Origin: Scenedesmus sp. ARA3 | Lineage: Eukaryota; Chlorophyta; Chlorophyceae; Sphaeropleales; Scenedesmaceae | Assembly: GCA_004335835.1 (NCBI GenBank) | Contig: RWJK01000636.1 | Coordinates: forward strand, 1-64,000 | DNA length: 64,000 nucleotides | Direction: 5' to 3' | In this document: positions 34,801-44,451 of the stretch, piece by piece | Numbering within the stretch: the stretch's first letter is position 1 | Layout of the letters: each line of letters begins with the position of its first letter | The notes under the pieces: generated by a model | What the model was told of the DNA's origin: nothing | The model's input: only the letters and a program-made list of their open reading frames with translations | Databases searched by the model: none | Made by a program: the position numbers and the translations under genes

Positions 34801-35565
34801 ACTGCCGTGGTGGACGGCCAGGCCAAGCAGTTTGTGGTCGAGTACAAAGCCAAGTGAGCAACACTCAATTCGTTTGGAATAAATTTGAAATTAATTTGGA
34901 ATTTGGAGACTGTGGTGGGGCAGACAGAAATGTGGAGAGGAAGGCAGGTGCTTGTGGTGCGTGGTGTGTGGAGTGTGGTGTGTGGCTTGCCTGCTGTTTA
35001 TCATGGTGGGCTTGTGTGGGGACGCGCATGAAAAGGGAAAAAGCATGGTCAAGCCAGGCGCATGCAGGTGTTGAGTGCAGCAGACGAGGCCAGTCCGCAC
35101 TAGCACGTGACTGGTGGGGCAGCGACCTGCAATAGTTCGGACAAGACATAATAGCACCCTGACGTGCTGCTGCTGCTGCTGCTGCTGCTGCAGGTACCCC
35201 ACCAAGGGCGGCTGCTTCATGGATGTGAAGCTCAGCTTTGACCACATGGACACCAAGCACAGGTATGCAGGCCACATTGTTTGAACTGGTTCTGTCTTTA
35301 CTGCCTGATGAGCTACTGCTTGAATGACTTGTTTGCTGGTTGTCTGTGCTGTTTACCTATGAGCTACGACCACATTGACCCCAAGCACAGGTGGGCAGGA
35401 TTGCTTTGTCTGCCATGGCTGATCAGCTATCGCCTGCCAATAGTCCTGTAGCAGGCAGGCCAGGCAAGCAGCCACACAGGCAGGGCAAGCAGGCAGGCAC
35501 ATCGGCAGCTAGCAGACATGTTTTGTAACACCTCCTTCAAACTCTGCTGCTGCCGCCGCTGCTGG

Positions 35566-35604
<39 letters not shown>

Positions 35605-36753
35605 GTCAGGATCATCATCGGCAAGGCCTACTACGAGCCGTACGGGCTGCTGCCGGAGCAGGCGGTGGAGGCGGCGCTGGCACTGCTGCTGCACCTCAAG
35701 ATGCCGCGACACAGGTGCGCGGCGGGTTTGTGTAAAATACGTTTTATCAATCCATTGGCTGCGGGCATTTGAGGAATGGCGTTTGTGGGCAGGGGCCCGC
35801 TCCTGCTGCTCCTCAAGATGCCGCACAACAGGTGCGACTGGGTTTGCGTATATATATCAGGGACTTCTTGCGAACTACATCACCATCAGCGAGATGTCAA
35901 AGTGTTTCACTATGAATTATACTTTTTGTCATGCTTTGGATTGATAACAAACATACGATGTGTCACCTGCAGGGACGGCGTGCTGGGCACTGCCGACTTC
36001 CCCGTGAACTACTTCACCATCAGCGAGGTGGAAAACACATGTTACTTTACTCTGTCACTAACATGAGTATAAATGTCACCTGCAGGGACGGCATGCTGGG
36101 CACCGCGGACTTTCCCGTGAACTACTTCACCATCAGCGAGGTGGAACAACATGTTACTTTACTCTGTCACTAACATGAGTGCAAATGTCACCTGCAGGGA
36201 CGGCATGCTGGGCACTGCGGACTTCCCCGTGAACTACTTTACCATTAGTGAGGTGGAGCAGTGACGTGTCATGTTTACGAGTCAATGTACATTATCACAC
36301 TATCTGTTGCTTTGCAGGGACGGCATGCTGGGCACTGCGGATTTCCCTGTGAACTACTTCACCATCGGTGAGGTTGAGCAGTGGTTCCCGGAGGACTTTG
36401 CTGCCACCTGGCTGGCCGTCACCGGCAAGGAGATGACCGACGGCCAGGACTTCTTCTGGTGGGTATTATGTTGTTATTTTGTTACATTTGAACATTTAAA
36501 AAGTGACATGTTATTGTGTGGAGCAGTGGTTCCCGAAGGGCTTTGCCGCCACCTTCCTGGCCGTCACTGGCAAGGAGGTGACAGACGGCCAGGACTTCTT
36601 TTGGTGCGTTGTTGTATTGTTATTTGTTTGTTACCTTTAATGTAATTATATGTCACTGTGTGGGCGTCCTCAGCTCGCTCTCAACAACTGTCTGAACCCC
36701 TTCCTTGCCAGGAGACTCAATGCTCTGCTGCTGACCCTGACCAGCATCTCCTG

Positions 36754-36847
<94 letters not shown>

Positions 36848-36946
36848 CGCATGAACAAGATCCACGACTATGGAGGCAAGCTGGAGGACCCCACAACCCT
36901 GGGAGGAGCCATGACAGGCGCCGGCCTTGGCGGTTACGGCGGCTGA
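31888..36946 (+). CDS. GIY-YIG-like domain protein, probably plastid; C-terminal half unassigned
   Basis: Nine exons (31888-32247, 32653-32810, 33850-33970, 34322-34465, 34696-34853, 35194-35262, 35610-35714, 36318-36458, 36847-36946) join in phase to 451 aa. Residues 1 to about 100 are Ser/Gln/Arg-rich and transit-like. After LSDLPLQAIINPQ comes a GIY-YIG-type fold: AAVFSVYDEGQKLQYIGFSK, then LRQAWFDECGAPPPGNK, resembling the N-terminal domain of plant plastid glutaredoxin GRXS16. No glutaredoxin domain follows. Instead there is an Ala-rich linker and a compact region (KGGCFMDVKLSFDHMDTKHR, IIIGKAYYEPYGLLPEQA, GMLGTADFPVNYFTI, WLAVTGKEMTDGQDFFW) that I cannot name, with a Gly-rich end. Nuclease activity is not assumed, since plant relatives often lack catalytic residues. 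Introns are full of exon-edge copies. The start is the first in-frame ATG. Confidence 0.75.
32498..32605 (+). repeat. Acceptor-edge copy before the GIY-YIG exon at 32653
   Basis: A copy after GCCGCAG encodes SPEIVSGSAAAVFSV and KMQFI, decayed relative to the working SPEIVPGSAAAVFSV and KLQYIG. It lacks the YIG residues. Confidence 0.85.
33579..33780 (+). repeat. Two acceptor-edge repeats before the GIY-YIG exon at 33850
   Basis: Copies of the exon start (VQLPVLDQEHMLALR) begin at about 33579 (decayed) and 33721 (nearly intact). They share an intronic tail (CTTCACTGAGATTGCCTTAT) that also precedes the working exon. Confidence 0.9.
34062..34099 (+). repeat. Donor-edge copy after the GIY-YIG gene exon ending at 33970
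   Basis: ATGCTGGCCCTGGAGCGCAA and GGCCTGGCAGGTGC repeat the exon end LALERKAWQ with its donor. A similar weak copy of the next exon end (GAGGGCCAAGTGCGT) lies near 34547. Confidence 0.8.
35361..35396 (+). repeat. Donor-edge copy after the GIY-YIG gene exon ending at 35262
   Basis: The sequence encodes SYDHIDPKHR followed by GTGGG, compared with SFDHMDTKHR in the working exon. Confidence 0.8.
35566..35604 (+). repeat. (CTG)n before a GIY-YIG gene acceptor
   Basis: About 12-13 CTG units end five bases before the exon at 35610, with only CGTCAG between. The introns ahead of 34696 and 35194 have shorter runs in the same place. Confidence 0.9.
35800..35837 (+). repeat. Donor-edge copy after the GIY-YIG gene exon ending at 35714
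   Basis: CTGCTGCTCCTCAAGATGCC, then GCACAACAGGTGCG, repeats the exon end LLLHLKMPRHR with its donor. Confidence 0.8.
35960..36260 (+). repeat. Three acceptor-edge repeats before the GIY-YIG gene exon at 36318
   Basis: Copies of the exon start (DGMLGTADFPVNYFTISEVE, few changes) begin at 35973, 36086 and 36198. Each is preceded by TGTCACCTGCAG and followed by shared intron sequence (ATGTTACTTTACTCTGTCAC) in two units. The fourth copy, at 36318, continues into the full exon. Confidence 0.95.
36521..36606 (+). repeat. Donor-edge copy after the GIY-YIG gene exon ending at 36458
   Basis: An 86-base copy of the exon end encodes QWFPKGFAATFLAVTGKEV then TDGQDFFW, with a GT-containing boundary TGGTGCG. 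It is in frame and well preserved. Confidence 0.9.
36755..36843 (+). repeat. (CTG)n before the last exon of the GIY-YIG gene
   Basis: About 29 uninterrupted CTG units abut the CCAG acceptor of the exon at 36847. This is one of the longest arrays in the window. Confidence 0.95.
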
Positions 36947-37172
36947 TCATTCAAACCAAACTCCGGTTACAAAGCCGTGCGGACTTCTTGCTGACAGCTC
37001 ATGGGCCTCTGGCTCCTGCTACCACGTGCGTGGCACTATGCAGCATGCAGCAAGCGGTGCAGGATGGCTCTTGCGGTGGTCCTGGTGCAAGGTTGTCCCG
37101 ACAGTTGGCTTGCGGGTTGCTGCTCGCAAATTCAGGTGCTGCAGTTGTCTGGGGCTCGGAGGGCCACACATC

Positions 37173-37212
<40 letters not shown>

Positions 37213-38108
37213 TGTTATTAGGTAGCTCGCCTGAGCTATTCGTGTTGGCAGGCAGTGGCAGCATTTGCCATGTTGGCTCATCACTGGTGCTACAGGTGCT
37301 AGTAAGTAACACTGTTTTTAAGTGGGGCCAAAATATCATGATGTTGTTGGTGTACCGCTGCAGCAACTCGCAGGCAGTTGCGTTTCAGTTGTGCACAGCC
37401 ATATTTTGGGGCCGGTGGGGAAGGTATTGTCACGTCGGTGTGTGTGGACAGATGTGTCTTGCTGCATTGGTGCACGATATCGTGCACTAGCAGGCAGCAC
37501 AGGATTGGTGCAGTTTGGTGGTCAGTGCTGCAGCTGGGGCTCAGCCGGCCATTTGTTGGGCAACATCTATGTAGCTTGCCGACCCTTTGTCGGTGACACC
37601 GCTTTGTAACTTAGCTATCGATGTTATTGTGCGTGACCTGGTACAGCAGACAATTTCGTACGCGGTGGTTTGACCAGCTGCCAATGCAAGCTTTTACAGC
37701 TGCAAACACGTAGCTGAACATTGGAACTACTACATTGCTGCAGACCATACGGTGTGCACGGGCCCGTAAGAACTGGCAGGTGCATTGCAGAGCAACTAAG
37801 GGTTTCTGAGGAGTATGTGCAGCTGCTAATCACGGGCCAATGCTACGCGGTCCGGGGGCAGAACCCGGTGACCGTTGCGTGGGGTATTTCGATGACAACA
37901 GAGCGTGCGCCTTCCGCAGAGCTTTCATGCGCCTAACCGTTCCTTTGATTGTTCGCTGTTTACACGAGGTGTAACAGCTGACCATCAGCTCTCATGCTAG
38001 CAACAACAACAGCAGCAGCAGCAGCAGCAGCAAGTGCTAACCTGAGTATCACAGCCTGAACCTGTACGTCGGCCAACGGCAGCTGCAAGGAAAACATCCC
38101 AAAAACCA
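36947..38108. other. Spacer between the GIY-YIG gene and the XRCC4/PAXX candidate
   Basis: No gene is recognised on either strand. It contains a CTG array (about 37172-37208) and a TGTAA at 37604, the polyadenylation signal usual in green algae, which could end the GIY-YIG transcript. Confidence 0.5.
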
Positions 38109-38188
38109 ATGGAGCAGCCATGGGTTAGGGCAGTGCGCGTTGAGGAGGCTGACACTGTGCTGCACATAGTGTTGCAGTGCAATGCCAC

Positions 38189-38223
<35 letters not shown>

Positions 38224-40254
38224 GCAATGGCCAACAGGAGGCTACATAGTGAGTACAACACCCCAAATGCTGTGACAGCAACAACCGCAACATCAAATGG
38301 AGCACTTGATGGCTTGCACTGCAAGTAAACATTGCGGCAGCGGCAGTCTTTGCTTGCCCAACACACAGCAGTACCCACAGCAGCAGGTGGATGCAACTGC
38401 TGCCATTATAAGTAATCAAGAGCTCCCTGCAACCCTGCTGCTCCACAGTCAGCTGTGTGTGCTGGATGCTCACGGCAGCAGGGCCTGGAGCAGCAGCTTC
38501 AGCAGGGACGATGTGGAGGAGGCGCTGCGGCAGGTGCAGCCACAGCAGCAGCAGCAGCAGCAGCAGCGGCGGCAGCAGCAGCAGCAGCGGCGGCAGCAGC
38601 GGTAGCAGCAGCAGTGAGCTGAACATGAAATGCTTGTTGCAGTAGCAGATGCACATCAAGCAATTATGCCGCACGCCATCCGTGCATGCATGTACGTCCC
38701 TCTTCAGCGGTCACTGCTGTAGCTGCATCTGCCAGTTGCTGGAAGCTGGGCTGTTGCTTGCGTTTTGATGGTGCTGCCTTGCACTGGATCCCAGGGGTGC
38801 ATGCTGCTGACCTGTCATGCATGTACTTCATCTTTTAAACAAATAACAACTACCTGTATGCCTCAGGATCTCACGGACCTTGGGCAGCAGCTTGACAGTG
38901 CACTGGCAGCGTCTGCCAGCCCTGGCAACATACGCCTGGCCTGGTCAGGTGGGCAGCACCGCCAGGACACCACTGCCACTGCAGCAGCAGCAGCAGCAGC
39001 AGCAATCTTTCCAGTGATACACAGCCCACAGGGCTTGAGTAGCTGGCAAATGCTTTGGGCAGCGCAGGGCAGGCCTTGTGCTTGTTTGGCGGCGCACAAT
39101 GGCATGCAGCAGCGTTGCAGGAACAGTACTAAGCCATTGCTGGCATGTGCGTCAACACCAAAGCAGCAACTATGTGCTTTGAAGCGCCAGCAGCTTAAAC
39201 ATGGGGCTGTCCTGCTCGCTTCATTATCACCTCCTGCATCAATAGATGTATAACCGACACAGCTTTGAGTAAGCGGTGTCACAAATATAGGTGATGTGTT
39301 TCCTGTTCCCTACATCCGCAGGTGCTGCCGCTGCCAGTTGCCTGCACATCCAATTGCAGTACGATAGGCAAGATTTCGTGCCTGCAATCTTCAGGTGAAC
39401 TCGTCTCCCCGTTCATTGTTGTGTCATATTGCTCATTCTTCTTGTTGCTCGCTGCTCTACTGTCAGCCACATCCCCATACTTTGTCCAATCAGCAGCAGC
39501 AGTACTGCAACATGATGCGCTGTAGAGGTTTCCTTATCTATGGCTGTGGCCTGCAAGCGGTAACAGCTTGGAAAGATTACCGTGATGATGGCCGCTGCTG
39601 CTGCTGCTGGCCTGGCACCTGCTGTTGATGCAGGTTGCCGCCGTTTGGTGAGATGGAAGTGCAGCAGGGTGCCGCCTTCAACGCTGCCAATGCACGTGAG
39701 TGCAAAGCAGCTCTCAAGCGCATGCAATGCAGCAACATGCTTTGGATACTGCTGCCAGCAGTGCAGCAGCCTTTAACAGGCGTTTGAACCTGTCCTGCCA
39801 GCTTTGCTGGCGTGGCAGGCACTCACTGGGCACACAAGGGCCTTGTAATAAAAGTTTTTTTTTTCAAATTTTTTTGAAAAAAAACTTTTATTTTTTAATT
39901 TTTAATTAAAATAAACCAAAAGTTAAACTAATTTCAATTGCAGCACGGCGTAGGCTTGCGGAGCACCACCATTCACAAAGCGTGACCTAACCACCTGCTC
40001 CTACTCTCTCTCCTTCTGCTGCGGCTGCTGCTGCTGCTGTTGCAACCCCCACTTGCTCTGCCGCTGCGCCAGGTGTCCTAGATGTGCTGACTCAGCAAAA
40101 CAGCTCCCTGCAGCAGGCCGCCTCGCTGCTGCAGACAAAGCTGCAGGAGCTAGCCAGCCATGCGCAGCGCGTGCATGATAGCTACTGCGATGCAATCGAC
40201 AGCATGGCTGCACAGCCTGGCCATGACTACACCCCTGGCAGCATCCTCGACAGG

Positions 40255-40285
<31 letters not shown>

Positions 40286-40436
40286 AGCCAGCCAGCAAGC
40301 GGCAGCGCGTCGGTGAGATGTTAGCGTCTCTTTCACCGGGAGGCGCCACTCCTGCTTCTGCCAGCAGGTTGGATGCAGCTGCAGCAGCAGCAGCAGGATC
40401 GCAGCTACCCTTCAGCTTGGATATTTTAGCACCACT

Positions 40437-40469
<33 letters not shown>

Positions 40470-40998
40470 CGGCAGCAATGGCGGCATCAGCAGGCCGAGC
40501 ATAACACCAACGAAGAAAGGCAAGCCAAAGCAACTCAGCAGCCATGAGCGGATGCTGCATCGTGTTGCCAGCGGGCATCGGAGGCTGCAGCAGGACTGGA
40601 ATGGCTGGCTGCGGCAGCTGCTGCAGGCGCAAGATGCTGCAGAGGCGCAGCAGGCGGTGGCTGGCAGGCTGAGAGGGCAGCAGCAGCAGCAGCAGCAGCA
40701 GAGGGGAGGGCTGGCGGCGGCTGGCAGTGGCCAGCTGGCACAGCAGCAGCAGCAGCAGCAGCAGCTTGAACACGGGTCGCCTGAGGCCCCATCAATCACC
40801 GCCGCAGCAGCAGCAGCACGTGCAGCAGCAGCAGCAGATGATGAAGATGGCGAGCCTGTAGATGAGGATGATATGGCGATCAGGATCGTACACAAGCCTC
40901 GTGCCAAGAAGCATGCGGGTGGGCCCATCTTTGGCACTCTCAAGGGCAAGCAGCACCCCACAGCAAGGGAAGGCAGCAGCGGGCCAGCAGGCGCATGA
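38109..40998 (+). CDS. Candidate XRCC4/XLF/PAXX-superfamily end-joining factor
   Basis: Six exons (38109-38248, 38449-38533, 38867-38948, 39322-39394, 39634-39695, 40073-40998) join in phase to 455 aa. Family knowledge: XRCC4, XLF and PAXX have a small beta-sandwich head, a helical stalk and a C-terminal Ku- or ligase-binding tail, and act in non-homologous end joining. Seen: a short head with VRAVRVEEADTVLHIVLQCN, then QLCVLDAHGSRAWSSSFSRD (compare the family's strand motif T/D-x-x-x-x-W followed by an acidic helix), IRLAWSG, SCLHIQLQYDRQDFVPAIF and LPPFGEM. A coiled-coil-like stalk follows (VLDVLTQQNSSLQQAASLLQ). A long Ala/Gln-rich tail ends in a basic segment KPRAKKHAGGPIFG, reminiscent of the PAXX C-terminus. 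The call rests on fold-level resemblance read by eye; PAXX is the closest by tail, and XRCC4 is possible. Confidence 0.45.
39847..39892. repeat. AT-rich inverted repeat in intron 5 of the XRCC4/PAXX candidate
   Basis: A near-perfect palindrome with arms AATAAAAGTTTTTTTTTTCA and its complement (two T/A units shorter) around a short T-rich loop, followed by more A/T to about 39930. It is an isolated AT island in GC-rich DNA and would form a strong hairpin in the transcript. It may be a MITE remnant or a structural element. Confidence 0.85.
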
Positions 40999-41596
40999 CT
41001 CATCGGATGCGCTGGCATGCAGTACGGCTGTCACGCTATGCAGCTGCGCTAGTGACGCCAGCTGCAAATGGTTGTAGCTGTTGCATTGTCTAGACAGAGA
41101 TCTCTGTTGTGTTGCCACTGTTGTGGACTGTGTCCAAGCAAGCACTGCAGGCTGTGACACTGTGTTAACTGGTGTGCTGCTACCGTAATGATCTTGGGGC
41201 TGTCGGCATGCCTGCCAGGTGTTGCAGGGTGTCGTGACAAAGGGCGCAGCAGATGCTGCCAGCTGTGACACTGTGCTAGCTGTTGTTTCAAGTGTCTGTT
41301 ACATCGGGGGGTTCATCAGCACACGCACACTGCTGCTGAATACAGCACACTAGTGACAGTACTGTCAGTCAAGTGGCCTGCCCCAAATGCCTGCACATAC
41401 TAGCCCAACAAAACGCACCAAAAGGTGCGTTCGTACGCTGAGCAACCACCAGACCAGAGGCCGCTAGCTCAGCAGCGCTGCTAAAAGCCCAACACCTGGT
41501 ACAGGTACAGGGCCTGTACTAGCTCAGCTAGGGTAGCTGAACAGCAGCATGTCCCAGCTAGCCAGCTACTGCTGGTTCAGCAGCAGCGTGTACGTG
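40999..41596. other. Convergent 3' spacer between the XRCC4/PAXX candidate and RING1
   Basis: No gene. GCTGTGACACTGTG occurs twice (about 41150 and 41263). The stretch 41460-41596 is rich in short AGCTCAGC and TGTAC repeats just beyond the RING1 stop. Confidence 0.5.
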
Positions 41597-43078
41597 CTAG
41601 CTCAGCAGCAGTCTGTACTGCACATGCAGCTCAGGCCCCACCCCCCACCAGCGCTCATACAGCTGCGCCACAGTCAACGCATCAGACAGCACGCCCGCCG
41701 CCGCCGCTGCTGCTGCTTCAGCCGCTGCCGCTGCTTCTGCCCCTGCCCCTGCAGGCTGCACCAGCAGCAGCTGCACATCCCCTAGCTGCTGCCCACTCCA
41801 CTCTGCAGCCCCTTGCTGCCGCAGCTGCTGCATCAGCAGCTGCTTCAAGCAGCCCACGGTCAAACCCATCGGGCACGTTAGGTACGGCTGGTCAACGTCA
41901 GGCGCGGAGTACCTTTGACCGCCTTCCTGCCACTGCTGCTGCAGCCGCAGAGCCGCTAGCTGAGCCTGCTGACTCGGTTGCTTCCGGCCTCTACCCTCCC
42001 TGCTCGCCGGCACTCCTGCTGCTGCTGTTGCTGCACTTCCTGCCGCTGCGCTGCTGCTGCCTGGCTGCCTGTTTGCAGGCAGCAGGTGTATCAAGCAGCA
42101 GGCAGCTTGCCGCGGCGCAGCAGCAGCAGCGCGCGCAGCAACGCCCAGCAGCTGCGCAGCAACCTGCCGCGCGCTGGGCTTCTTCTTTTTCTTCCCGCCT
42201 GCGCTAGCATCAGCCGCAGCCGCTGCTGCCGCAATGGCCAGGCTGCTGGCCTCCCGCTTGATTCCTGCAGGACTGCCAAGCTTGCTTGAAGGGAGCCTTC
42301 CACTTCCTGCAAGCTGCCCACTGCCGCCCCTGCTGCCTGCGCCGCTTGCGGCTCTTTCTGCTCTCACATATGCAGCCAGCAGCGCAGCTCCTCCCTCATC
42401 ACCATCGTCTAAACTATCATGCGCTAGCCTCGGATGTTTGCTGCTGCGCGCGCTGGCCTGCCTCTGCAGGTCAGTCAAGCTGCGCTTCCGACTGCCCATG
42501 CCACCAGAAGCAGCAGCAATTCCTGCTGCTGCTCCGCTGCTGCTATGGTGGAAGGTGCCCGCAGGCCGCAGCGCACCGTCAGCAGCAGCTGCTGCTGCGC
42601 CAGCTGCCGCGGGCGAGAGGCCGCTGCTGCTGCCTGGGAGCGTGCCGCTGGCTGCGCGCGCTGCTGCTATTGCTGCTGCCTGGCGCGCCTTCATGTCTGC
42701 GAGCTGCGCCTGCCATGCTGCCACGTGCGCCTTGTTGTCCTGCGCAATGAGCTCCTCCTCCTGCATGGCAGCACGAATGGGAACACATAGCATAACAGCT
42801 ATGTTGCTTTTGTTGTTGACTGTTACAGGCTGAGCCAGTCAAACTTGCGGACGAGTGTGTAACACTGTGTGTGACTGGGCTGATCACATGCGCCTCAGCT
42901 ACAGCAACAGACACAGCTACAGCACTGGCAGGAGGCGCAGGCACGCCACCTACATCTCACGATGTGCGCGCAGCATGCATGGCTGTTGCATTGCTGTCAT
43001 GTTCAGTGCAAGCGGCAAAGCAGGAGCAGCTCAGCCATCAGCACCACCATCAGCATCAACTATTGTTTGAAAACTTTT

Positions 43079-43136
<58 letters not shown>

Positions 43137-44451
43137 GCAGCAGCATTGTCATGCAGCAGGCAGTTCGGTGCTTGCTCTCACCTCTGCATCGTACTGGTCA
43201 ACATCCCCGTACAGCGCCTTGATGATCTTGTCAAACATGGGGTCCTGCAAGCAGCAGGTCAAACATTGGTCAAACACCGGTCAAACAGAAAACCAACACA
43301 CCCCCTCAAGCACAGCACACTATCGACTGGCAGCACAGGCGCATGTACATGCTGCAAGGCAGCATGCATTACATTGCAAGCTGGGCAGCAGCAGCTGGTG
43401 CTGCAGCAAGTGCAGCACACTCAGTCATGACCATGTTTGCTGGCAGGTGCTGGTACGGCAGAGCAAGCAGATGCATGCTGCTCGTGCAGCACCACCACAG
43501 CAGCAATGTGTATGCAATGCCTTGTGAACAGCTACACAGCTGTGATGCAGACTTCTCACCGGCTTGGTTGCTCTGCGGCTGTGAAGGTGCGCCCTGCACA
43601 CGGGGCACTCCTTGTCATCACCATGCCTGCAGCAGTAAACAAGGGCAGCAGGGACAACACATCACAGATCAGGCGGGCGGTACTTGACAGGATGCTCTGT
43701 GTCAAGCTGATGCGCACCTTGGGCCGACTACAGCAACAGCACAAGTGCTATGCTTCCCGTCTGAGCCCATTCCAACTGCACCATACTTGCTGAGGGATTC
43801 AGTGTTGTCAGCTACCCCTGTCTCTCCTGCAAGGCCATGCGCCAAAGTGCTGCTGCGTTTTGCCGGCCACATGTTCAGTCAGTTGTACTGCTCACAGCAA
43901 TAGTACTGTGGTGTGAGCACACACCTGCCTGGCACCTTGGCGCGCAGGTACTGCTCTATGCACTTGGCGCAGTACTACACATGTTCATCAGTTTAGCCAG
44001 TTGCCCTGCTACGTACAGCTGTGTACTGCTGTTGTGAACACACACCTGCCTGGCACCTTGGCGCGCAGGTACTGCTCTATGCACTTGGCGCAGTAGCGGT
44101 GCAGGCAGACCATTGAGATCCTGGCGCTGCGGATCTTGCCTGCAGGATGCAGAACAGCAGGTGCATATGGAACAAGGGAACTGATGAATGAAGTGGGCAC
44201 TGCACATACAGCAGCAAGAAGGATTGAATGGATAGCTGCTGTTGTACAGCACCGTGGCCATGCACAGCAGCAATGCTTGCTGCCAAGTGCAAGGTGCAGC
44301 ACACACAGCAGGTATGGTACTGATTACCGCCAGTGGTGCCCCACAGACGAGTCAGGCATAAGTGCTCCTCTTAGCACAGAAGCACACACTCACCAAAGCA
44401 CATGGGGCAACGAGTCTCTTCTTTGAGTTTTGCCAGCTGCACTTGCACCAT
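41597..44451 (-). CDS. RING1: Polycomb RING1-type E3 ubiquitin ligase
   Basis: Family knowledge: RING1 is the catalytic core of Polycomb repressive complex 1 and monoubiquitinates H2A. Seen on the minus strand: exons 44394-44451, 44046-44139, 43560-43626, 43182-43244 and 41597-42760 join in phase to 481 aa. The RING finger has all eight ligands: CPMC, then CLHRYCAKC, then CPVC. It is followed by the RING1-specific SRRATKPDPMFDKIIKALYG and DVDQYDAEEEELIAQDNKAH, matching plant RING1 (SRRSLRDDPNYDALIAALYP). The middle is Ala/Ser-rich with a basic GGKKKKKPSARQ patch. The C-terminus is a RAWUL-like domain (YLTCPMGLTVGCLKQLL to LSDALTVAQLYERWW). The first exon begins just after a CTGCAG, so the N-terminus may lie on an unseen upstream exon; the ATG at 44451 is the first in-frame candidate. 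Confidence 0.88.
43082..43134. repeat. (CAT)n array in RING1 intron 4
   Basis: About 17 CAT units (ATG on the RING1 sense strand), followed by CAG units. This is the only long CAT array in the window and lies between the exons at 43182 and 42760. Confidence 0.95.
43921..43976 (-). repeat. Donor-edge copy downstream of RING1 exon 2
   Basis: On the minus strand this repeats the exon end encoding YCAKCIEQYLRAKVPG plus its GTGTGTG donor (working donor at 44045). It shows that exon-edge copies occur in minus-strand genes with the same polarity relative to transcription. Confidence 0.9.

Noticed and set aside
35973..36258. Mutually exclusive alternative exons
   Set aside because: The upstream copies lack the rest of the exon and a proper donor at the matching place, so they cannot replace the working exon; duplication debris is simpler.
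31888..36946. Assignment as plastid glutaredoxin GRXS16
   Set aside because: Only the GIY-YIG-like part resembles it; no CGFS or CPYC glutaredoxin motif follows.
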